In this document: in pieces, positions 1 to 5,719 of the stretch
Position numbering within the stretch: position 1 is the stretch's first letter
Layout: each line of letters starts with the position of its first letter
Assembly (NCBI GenBank): GCA_029935325.1
Contig: JAOZKO010000129.1
Span: forward strand, 1 to 7,502
Reading direction: 5' to 3'
Length of the DNA stretch: 7,502 nucleotides
DNA from: Bacteroidales bacterium
GTDB lineage: Bacteria; Bacteroidota; Bacteroidia; Bacteroidales; UBA1556
Position numbers and translations under genes: made by a program
The notes under the pieces: generated by a model
The model's input: the letters and a program-made list of their open reading frames with translations, nothing else
What the model was told of the DNA's origin: nothing
Databases searched by the model: none

Positions 1-2
1 AA

Positions 3-48
3 GAACTTAGTGGGGGCGCGACTTTAAGTCGCACTCCCACTGTTCAAG
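3..48. repeat. Long imperfect hairpin, possible terminator of an upstream gene or REP-like palindrome
   Basis: Bases 9-24 and 26-41 are inverted copies of each other (16 positions, two mismatches, one of which can be a G-U pair). The centre contains the perfect palindrome gcgactttaagtcgc. The stem can be extended outward by gaac (3-6) with gttc (42-45). A run of five T follows at 56-60, about ten bases after the extended stem. This is compatible with a terminator for a gene to the left of the window. It could equally be a dispersed palindromic element. It is much more G+C-rich than its surroundings. Confidence 0.5.
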
Positions 49-101
49 AATACTCTTTTTAAAAATGCCCACCTCCTACTCAAAAAAGCAGGACAAACCT
101 T

Positions 102-109
102 TATATTTG
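102..109 (+). promoter_or_regulatory. Probable -7 element of the promoter for the 182-1654 gene
   Basis: The octamer tatatttg fits the Bacteroidota -7 consensus TAnnTTTG exactly. It lies 72 bases before the start codon at 182, implying a 5' leader of roughly 65-70 bases. No clear TTTG-type -33 element is present at the expected distance upstream, so the assignment rests on the -7 match and position only. Confidence 0.4.
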
Positions 110-181
110 CCCCAATCAACTGCATTAATAATTTTTGTAATATTGCGTATTAACAAAATTGTCAAATTATAAACTACAATT

Positions 182-1654
182 ATGAAAAAATCAATTCTAA
201 TTATTTCAATGTGTTTTCTTGCTTTATTCCTTGGACTAAATACCAAAACAGTTTTTTCACAAAGTATAATTGATACAATAGCCATACAAGACTTTGAAAT
301 TAGCCCTCAGTCTCCTGTATGGTCTTACTCAGGCACTCCTACCTTTCTAAGCGGCTATACACTAGCTAATGCTAGCCCTTCGAACAGTCCAATTGGAATA
401 AACGGCTCGAGAGCTTGGGAAACTCATGCAGTTAGCTCAGGCTCCATTCTTGAGTTCAATAATATAACTATTCCAGCAATTTATGATACAATTTGGATTG
501 GGTTTAGACTAGCTGCAATGAACCTTAGTAGCACTTCAGGTGGCCCTGATAATTTAGATTATGTTGAAGTTTACTATTCTATTGATAATGGAGTTACTTA
601 TACTAAAAGATTGATAATTAAAGGCTCAACTGCAAATAATTCAACATGGGCATATAGTGCAACGGGTGTTGCAGAAGTGTTTTATCTGCCTACAAACGCA
701 ACTGTTTTTCAACCTACAACCACTGGGCTTCAAACAACTATGGGATACAGTACTTGTGGAGTTTCTTTCCCCGGATCAATATCTCAACTCAAATTAAAAA
801 TAAAAGTTCGTTCAAGTAGCTCTTCAGATACATGGTGTGTTGATAATGTAGTTTTGACAGGGAAGAAAACCTGCTCTAATACCACAAGCACAATTTCTGA
901 AACGGCATGTAATAGTCTTACTTCTCAAAGTGGTAACCAAATATGGACAACATCAGGAACCTATACTGATACAATCCCTAATATAACTGGCTGTGATAGT
1001 ATAATTACCCTTAATCTGACAATTAATACAACAACATTTGCAACTATCAACCCGACATCATGTTTTACCTATACTTCTCCAAGTGGTAATTATATATGGA
1101 ATACATCAGGAACTTATATGGATACTATTCCAAATGCAGCAGCTTGTGACAGTATTATGACTATTAATTTAACGATAGATACTGTTAACACATTAATAAC
1201 GCAAACCGGTATAGACCTTACAGCAAATGCTGTCGGAGCATCTTATCAGTGGTTGAATTGCAATAATTCATACTCCATGATATCAGGAGCAACCAACCAA
1301 AGTTTCATTCCAACTGCAAATGGTAGTTATGCAGTGGAAATTACTGAAAATACATGTATTGATACTTCTATATGTCTTACAATAAATAATGTAGGAATTA
1401 ATGAGAGTGATTATGACTTATCTTTAAATGTCTATCCAAATCCTATATCAGATAAAATAAATATTGATTTAGGTAAAACTTATAACAAGGTAAATATTGT
1501 GGTAAGAAATGTTATTGGGCAAATTGTCATCACTAAAACTTATAAAGCTACCAGTCTAATAAAGTTTGAAATTAAGGAATCTCCAGGTATTTATTTTATT
1601 GAAATAAGAACAGAAGAAGGAAAACCAAGGCTTGTTAAAGTATTGAAAGAATAA
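182..1654 (+). CDS. Secreted adhesin-like protein with T9SS type A sorting domain
   Basis: A 490-residue secreted protein, probably surface-bound or released; its ligand is unknown. Residues 1-26 form a Sec signal peptide (KK, hydrophobic core, cleavage likely after VFS before Q27). Residues about 27-229 look like a beta-sandwich/jelly-roll region ending in W218-C-V-D-N-V-V, similar to the endings of cleaved-adhesin or lectin-like domains (inference). Two related repeats follow: about 231-281 and 288-332, each with Cys near its start, then SGxYxWxTSGTYxDTIPN and CDSI (C271, C322). An Ig-like segment spans about 345-405 (SYQW, NGSYAVEIT). The C-terminus from about 414, with Y418-P-N-P, GQIV, PGIYFIEI and a basic end, is a classic T9SS type A (Por_Secre_tail) signal, normally removed during export. 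The start fits the signal peptide; upstream is A/T-rich without a Shine-Dalgarno site, normal in Bacteroidota. The gene stands alone behind its own probable promoter. Export class is near certain, function unknown. Confidence 0.9.
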   Translation: MKKSILIISMCFLALFLGLNTKTVFSQSIIDTIAIQDFEISPQSPVWSYSGTPTFLSGYTLANASPSNSPIGINGSRAWETHAVSSGSILEFNNITIPAIYDTIWIGFRLAAMNLSSTSGGPDNLDYVEVYYSIDNGVTYTKRLIIKGSTANNSTWAYSATGVAEVFYLPTNATVFQPTTTGLQTTMGYSTCGVSFPGSISQLKLKIKVRSSSSSDTWCVDNVVLTGKKTCSNTTSTISETACNSLTSQSGNQIWTTSGTYTDTIPNITGCDSIITLNLTINTTTFATINPTSCFTYTSPSGNYIWNTSGTYMDTIPNAAACDSIMTINLTIDTVNTLITQTGIDLTANAVGASYQWLNCNNSYSMISGATNQSFIPTANGSYAVEITENTCIDTSICLTINNVGINESDYDLSLNVYPNPISDKINIDLGKTYNKVNIVVRNVIGQIVITKTYKATSLIKFEIKESPGIYFIEIRTEEGKPRLVKVLKE

Positions 1655-1672
1655 CTTTCAATAAATATGAGA

Positions 1673-1722
1673 CCTTAAAACTTTTGCCTTACGTTCTTAT
1701 AAGTCAATCCTCCGACCATTTT
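1673..1722. repeat. Degenerate third piece of the intergenic repeat
   Basis: This stretch aligns with the part of the long repeat near 1856-1905 and 2134-2183. The best part is 1700-1722, which matches 1883-1905 and 2161-2183 at 22 of 23 bases (taagtcaatcctccg, then a or t, then ccatttt). The flanking cttttgccttac resembles ctttagccttac in the full copies, with a few substitutions and indels. It suggests an older copy of the same element, cut short here. Confidence 0.6.
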
Positions 1723-1733
1723 CAAGCAAAGTC

Positions 1734-1766
1734 AGTCATACGATGACTCAAAGTCATCGTATGACT
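1734..1766. repeat. Perfect 15-bp inverted repeat, 3-base loop; possible terminator
   Basis: The arms agtcatacgatgact (1734-1748) and agtcatcgtatgact (1752-1766) are perfect reverse complements separated by caa. The hairpin sits 80 bases downstream of the stop codon of the 182-1654 gene and is the strongest stem between that gene and the next. No T-run follows on either strand, so a simple intrinsic terminator is not certain. It might instead block 3' exonucleases, bind a dimeric protein, or be a mobile palindrome. Confidence 0.75.
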
Positions 1767-1827
1767 CTGGATTAAGAGAACTTAAAACTTCAAAATAGCG
1801 TAGCTCATTTTACCTTTATACTTTTGC

Positions 1828-2044
1828 TTTCATTCACCGAAGCTTTAGCGTAGGTGAACTTTAAACTTTAGCCTTACATACATAAGTCAATCCTCCGTCC
1901 ATTTTTTGGAAAAATATTTCAAACCAGAAAAAATCAACTCATAAAAAAAATGGCCACCTCCTTCGCCAAGGAGGACTTCACAAGCACTTATAATATTCAC
2001 GTGGAGCATAGCCACCTCTTAAATCTTAAATCGTACTCTTAAAT
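1828..2044. repeat. 217-bp intergenic direct repeat, copy 1
   Basis: By direct reading, this segment is identical at every base to 2106-2322, at a constant offset of 278 bases. It opens with an imperfect hairpin (1833-1858, ttcacc against ggtgaa, with inner G-C pairs around ttta). It contains a second stem, cctcctt/aaggagg (1957-1963 and 1968-1974), next to eight A residues (1943-1950), and ends with tcttaaa short repeats. Read on the minus strand, the second stem followed by tggcca and T8 resembles an intrinsic terminator. No transposase, terminal repeats or target duplication are visible. Confidence 0.95.
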
Positions 2045-2087
2045 GTGTTGGTGTGTTGGTGTGTTTTGTGTTTTGTGTTTGTTGTTG
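2045..2087. repeat. GT-rich low-complexity spacer between the two long repeats
   Basis: The stretch consists almost only of G and T, built from imperfect gtgttg, gtgtgttg and ttttgtg units. Such DNA expands and contracts by strand slippage. The complementary motif (caaacacaaaacaca) occurs once more at 5636-5650, in the intergenic region after the barrel gene. Confidence 0.7.
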
Positions 2088-2105
2088 CTGGAAAGCGAAG
2101 CCCCT

Positions 2106-2322
2106 TTTCATTCACCGAAGCTTTAGCGTAGGTGAACTTTAAACTTTAGCCTTACATACATAAGTCAATCCTCCGTCCATTTTTTGGAAAAATATTTCAA
2201 ACCAGAAAAAATCAACTCATAAAAAAAATGGCCACCTCCTTCGCCAAGGAGGACTTCACAAGCACTTATAATATTCACGTGGAGCATAGCCACCTCTTAA
2301 ATCTTAAATCGTACTCTTAAAT
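2106..2322. repeat. 217-bp intergenic direct repeat, copy 2
   Basis: This is the second copy, identical to 1828-2044. With the 61-base spacer, the arrangement reads as a 278-base unit present about 1.8 times in tandem. Copy 2 ends about 75 bases before the -7 element of the following operon, so it could influence that promoter or insulate it from transcription coming from the left. The same two hairpins occur here at 2111-2136 and 2235-2252. Confidence 0.95.
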
Positions 2323-2395
2323 CTTAAATATTATAAGACCTAAAGCACCCTTTTCAATTATTATTTTGTCTATGAGGAAGTTCATATAATTTTTA

Positions 2396-2403
2396 TATCT
2401 TTG
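2396..2403 (+). promoter_or_regulatory. Probable -7 element of the promoter for the 2431-5517 operon
   Basis: The octamer tatctttg matches the Bacteroidota TAnnTTTG consensus. The start codon at 2431 lies 27 bases further on, leaving a short leader of roughly 20 bases. The nearest upstream TTTG (2365-2368) is 27 bases away, longer than the usual -33 to -7 spacing, so the -33 part is weak or absent. Confidence 0.45.
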
Positions 2404-2430
2404 ACTTTACCAAAAAACCCATAATCTATA

Positions 2431-4677
2431 ATGCAATTTAGAACCTCATATCATATGCTAAAGCCAATAATCATTATGGTTCTAGGCATGTTATTGGTAT
2501 TGCAATTAGATGCACAGACTCCTCGAGTATGGTACTTCGGTCAGAAGGCAGGGATAAGTTTTATTACTAATACCAATATCGTTACACTTACTGATAATCA
2601 AATGAGTACACCTGAAGGCTGTGCTACATTTGAGTCTTTACCAGGCATTCCCATGCTTTATTCAAATGGTGAAAAAATATGGCATCATACAGGTCAGCTA
2701 TTAAATAATGGCAATAACCTTAATGGAAGTATTAATTCATGCCAATCAGCACTTTTCTACTTACCTCCAAAAGTTGACACTATATATTTATTCACTACTG
2801 ATGCCCATAATGGCGGCAATGGATTGTGTTATTCTACTTTAGATAATAGCTCTACTTTGCCTAGTATTGCACAAAAGAATATTAGTTTATTAAGCTCAGC
2901 AACCGAGCGAATGACACTCACGAGACATTGCAATTTAAAAAGCACATGGCTCATCACCCATCAATGGAATTCAGATGCCTTTTATTCATATAATATTGAG
3001 GATACAGGATTGGATATTAATCCTATTATTTCTAATGTGGGTTCAGTGCATAATGGCAACACTATTAATGCCAAGGGCTGCATAAAGGTTAGTTTATCAG
3101 GCAGCAAATTAGCTCTTACTAAAATGGCAGATGGTGTGGTAGAAGTATTTCGCTTTAATAATGCAACGGGTAAAGTTTACGACCCAATACTAATTACAGG
3201 TATTCCAAATGCTTATGGAGTAGAATTTAGCCATACCGGATTCGTTTTATATGTCACTACCGCATCCGGACAGTTACTTCAGTTTTCATTAGCTAACTGG
3301 AATCAAACTGCTATCCAAAACTCTAAAATTGTATTAAGTTCTCAAGCTCAACTATTAGGAAGCTTACAAATTGGCCCAGATAAAAAGATATATGTTTCTA
3401 AAGACAATTCCTACTATTTAGGAAGAATTGAAAACCCATTAGTAATGGGTAATAATAGCACTTATAACCCAACTGCTATTCATTTGAATGGTAGAAAATG
3501 TGAAGCAGGTTTGCCACAAATGAATCTGGTTCCTTTTAACTATAGTTTTGGTGTTCCTAAAGTATGTATTGGGGATACTTCTATTTTCTCTTTTGGTGGA
3601 GATTCCACTAGAGTAGATTCAGTAATATATTACTTCGGAGAAAACCCTATTTATGATAGCACAAAAATATTCAACCCAAAATATTGTTTTAATTCTATTG
3701 GCGACCATATTGTAGCATTAGTTGTCTATCACTGCGATACAACGGATACTATATTTCGACACGCAAGAGTTATTGGCCCACCAAATGTAAATTTGGGACC
3801 TGACATGTCATTTTGCAAGAACGAAACAAAAAGTATCACTAGTTCTTTTGCTTCTAACTACTTATGGGACGATGGAAGTACATCTGCCACCCGATATATT
3901 GATAGTGTAGGAATTTATTGGCTAAAAGCAACTAATGACTGCGGCTCAGATACTGATACAATTGAGATACTTAATATTTTCACGGCCCCACCTATTTCAC
4001 TTCCTCCCGACACAACAATTTGCATTGGCGATTCGGTGGTACTAGATGCCGGTAATGATTCCTTATCAAACCTATGGCAGGGATACTATACTACTAGGTA
4101 TTTTACAGCAAAAACTGAAGGTTTATATCAATTAGAAATTACTGATACAAACAACTGCAAATCAAACGACAACTTCTTTCTTAAGGTTTTATTACCACCA
4201 GGAATTGACCTAGGCTCCGATACTAATTTATGTATTGGCAAGGATTTAACTTTTAACGGAAGTTCAATAGGGCATTACGTTTGGCAAAACAATACCACAG
4301 ACACCTCTATGCATGTTAGCGAACCTGGACTGTATTATGTTAGTATTACAAATATTTGCGGCTCTGCTAGTGATAGTTGCATGGTTACATATAGCGAATG
4401 CAATCAAGTAATATGGGTTCCTAATGCATTTACTCCCAATGCAGATGGTGTTAATGATGGTTTTCTTCCATATATCGAGAATGTCAGCAATTACCATCTT
4501 ATGATTTTCAATCGTTGGGGAAAGCTGATTTTCGAAACAAGAAACCCATTTCAAGCTTGGGACGGAACGTATAATGGCGAAAGAGCTCCTGATGGCTCTT
4601 ATAATTGGCGAATTGATTATACTAACTATTCTGGTGATTCTTTCAATCAATATGGATTTGTTATTTTATTTAGATAG
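2431..4677 (+). CDS. Large secreted protein with PKD/Ig-like repeats and T9SS type B (CHU_C) sorting domain
   Basis: A 748-residue exported protein, probably displayed on the cell surface; its binding target is unknown. The signal peptide ends near A28-Q29. The start could instead be Met9 (ATG at 2455), which leaves a more compact signal peptide; the first ATG is kept because the probable promoter lies just upstream. Residues about 31-370 begin W34-Y-F-G and include EGCATF (62-67), a pattern seen in Bacteroidota proteins with propeller-like N-terminal regions. A PKD-like segment follows (about 375-449, starting VPKVCIGDTS). Three Ig-like repeats come next, starting near 451, 521 and 590, each with an LGPD/LPPD/LGSD-type opening, an early Cys and a G-x-Y core strand. 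The C-terminus, V660-I-W-V-P-N-A-F-T-P-N-A-D-G-V-N-D to the end, with FNRWG and WDG, is the type B sorting domain. The stop is three bases before the barrel gene, so the two are probably co-transcribed and translationally coupled. Confidence 0.92.
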   Translation: MQFRTSYHMLKPIIIMVLGMLLVLQLDAQTPRVWYFGQKAGISFITNTNIVTLTDNQMSTPEGCATFESLPGIPMLYSNGEKIWHHTGQLLNNGNNLNGSINSCQSALFYLPPKVDTIYLFTTDAHNGGNGLCYSTLDNSSTLPSIAQKNISLLSSATERMTLTRHCNLKSTWLITHQWNSDAFYSYNIEDTGLDINPIISNVGSVHNGNTINAKGCIKVSLSGSKLALTKMADGVVEVFRFNNATGKVYDPILITGIPNAYGVEFSHTGFVLYVTTASGQLLQFSLANWNQTAIQNSKIVLSSQAQLLGSLQIGPDKKIYVSKDNSYYLGRIENPLVMGNNSTYNPTAIHLNGRKCEAGLPQMNLVPFNYSFGVPKVCIGDTSIFSFGGDSTRVDSVIYYFGENPIYDSTKIFNPKYCFNSIGDHIVALVVYHCDTTDTIFRHARVIGPPNVNLGPDMSFCKNETKSITSSFASNYLWDDGSTSATRYIDSVGIYWLKATNDCGSDTDTIEILNIFTAPPISLPPDTTICIGDSVVLDAGNDSLSNLWQGYYTTRYFTAKTEGLYQLEITDTNNCKSNDNFFLKVLLPPGIDLGSDTNLCIGKDLTFNGSSIGHYVWQNNTTDTSMHVSEPGLYYVSITNICGSASDSCMVTYSECNQVIWVPNAFTPNADGVNDGFLPYIENVSNYHLMIFNRWGKLIFETRNPFQAWDGTYNGERAPDGSYNWRIDYTNYSGDSFNQYGFVILFR

Positions 4678-4680
4678 AAA

Positions 4681-5517
4681 ATGAAAAAAACTAAACTCTT
4701 TATTATACTATTTCCAATTACTCTATTGCTTTCCTTTACGGGGCTTTCACAATCCAATACTGCTACTATCAGCTTAGATGCTTCTTATGGGTTTGGAGTT
4801 TTCAAAAATTCAGTAGAAACCTTTGTCAATACTGAATTACAGGATGATATTTACAAAAGTCAGAATAAGAAATTTAGCCTAGGATCAGGGCCTTCATTAT
4901 TAGCAAATTTCTCATATTCTGTATCTTCATTTGCTAGTGTAAATTTAGGATTTAAATATAGCTTTCTTGCAAAAGCTGATTTTAATGAAGTAATAGCAAT
5001 TGGTGGCGTTGCACTAGAAAAAAATAGGTTATTATCAGCCAATAGATTCTCATTAATTCCTGCTTTCCAGATTAATACTGACAACGAAAAGATAAATACT
5101 TTTATTCGCTTAGGTGTGTCTATTAATTTTACCGACCAAAAATTAAAGGAAACCACAGAATTAGACTCAAATAAGATGGAGTATTTTTGGGAGTATAAAG
5201 GCAAACCAAATTTAGGATTATCAGTGATGTGGGGATTGCAATATAAGCTTAAGTCTAATGTATTTGCCACACTAAGCTTTACCTTCGAAAATTATACTTA
5301 TACGCCATATTATGCAGGTATAGTAGAAGTTAGAGATAATAATACAATAGAACACAATCCAAATCTACTCCCTATTGAAAGTGAAATAGATTTTAATGAT
5401 TGGGTAGAAGACCAATATAGCCAAAACCCAGATGTGGATAAACCACTTCAACTTCCTGAACAAACTTTCAATTATTCAAATTTTTCGGTTTCCCTCGGGA
5501 TTGTTTATGTTTTGTAG
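4681..5517 (+). CDS. Outer-membrane beta-barrel protein paired with the CHU_C protein
   Basis: A 278-residue protein with a clear signal peptide (MKKTK, hydrophobic stretch, cleavage near LS/Q24). The mature part alternates hydrophobic and polar residues in many short strands (for example LANFSYSVSS, VNLGFKYSFL, FATLSFTFENY) and ends with the strand NFSVSLGIVYVL, as expected for a small outer-membrane barrel. An acidic, probably external loop covers about residues 233-262. No peptidoglycan-binding OmpA domain follows. Its start lies three bases after the upstream stop codon, so it belongs to the same operon. Type B T9SS substrates often have a PorP/SprF-family protein beside them; this one occupies that position, but I do not see PorP/SprF hallmarks in its N-terminus. 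A role as anchor or partner of the upstream protein is inferred from position only; a generic porin-like or structural role is equally possible. Confidence 0.8.
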   Translation: MKKTKLFIILFPITLLLSFTGLSQSNTATISLDASYGFGVFKNSVETFVNTELQDDIYKSQNKKFSLGSGPSLLANFSYSVSSFASVNLGFKYSFLAKADFNEVIAIGGVALEKNRLLSANRFSLIPAFQINTDNEKINTFIRLGVSINFTDQKLKETTELDSNKMEYFWEYKGKPNLGLSVMWGLQYKLKSNVFATLSFTFENYTYTPYYAGIVEVRDNNTIEHNPNLLPIESEIDFNDWVEDQYSQNPDVDKPLQLPEQTFNYSNFSVSLGIVYVL

Positions 5518-5524
5518 GTTTAAA

Positions 5525-5566
5525 GTTCGGAGTTGGGAGTTCGGAGTTGGGAGTTCGGAGTTGGAA
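5525..5566. repeat. Three tandem 14-bp units (gttcggagttggga)
   Basis: Units lie at 5525-5538, 5539-5552 and 5553-5566. The first two are identical and the third ends in aa instead of ga. The array begins eight bases after the stop codon of the barrel gene. A related fragment, aagttggaagtttggag, appears at 5692-5708 just before the end of the opposite gene. Units repeat directly without unique spacers, so this is not a CRISPR array. Confidence 0.85.
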
Positions 5567-5635
5567 GTTTTACCAGCACTAAAATCTCATATTAGTTATA
5601 CTAGTTCTAGATGTCTATTACTAGGTATTCATCTC

Positions 5636-5664
5636 AAACACAAAACACATAGCACAAAACACAT
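5636..5664. repeat. CA-rich low-complexity motif, inverted match to the 2045-2087 spacer
   Basis: Two acacaaaacaca-type units are separated by a few bases (caaacacaaaacaca, then tag, then cacaaaacaca). The reverse complement matches the tgtgttttgtgttttgtgtttg part of the GT-rich spacer at 2045-2087, making it an inverted pair flanking the two-gene operon. Confidence 0.5.
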
Positions 5665-5719
5665 TTCATATTTGAAGTTATTTTGTTCACTAAGTTGGAA
5701 GTTTGGAGCTAGTCCAACA

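Larger units (their letters stand above)
1655..2430. other. 776-base intergenic region rich in repeats, no convincing gene
   Basis: No reading frame here has the length or character of a normal gene. The region holds, in order: a degenerate piece of the 217-bp repeat (1673-1722), a perfect inverted repeat (1734-1766), the first 217-bp copy, a GT-rich low-complexity spacer, the second 217-bp copy, and the probable promoter of the next gene. A 30-codon ORF starting with ATG lies inside each long repeat (1950-2042 and 2228-2320), but nothing supports its being translated. Confidence 0.75.

Noticed and set aside
76..285. 69-codon minus-strand ORF at the left end
   Set aside because: It runs opposite the promoter and signal-peptide region of the type A gene and has no protein features beyond A/T-rich composition.
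1828..2322. Insertion sequence or CRISPR array in the repeat region
   Set aside because: The 217-bp copies have no transposase, terminal inverted repeats or visible target duplication, and there are only two long copies, not many short repeats with unique spacers.
4264..4650. 128-codon minus-strand ORF inside the type B protein gene
   Set aside because: It is fully antisense to the conserved CHU_C domain, has no recognisable protein character, and is best explained as a shadow frame.
4860..5270. 136-codon minus-strand ORF inside the barrel gene
   Set aside because: It lies entirely opposite a convincing signal-peptide and barrel coding sequence; no independent start signal or family resemblance is seen.
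4681..5517. PorP/SprF family assignment for the barrel gene
   Set aside because: Position fits, but the protein is shorter than usual and lacks the N-terminal pattern I would expect, so only a general beta-barrel call is supported.
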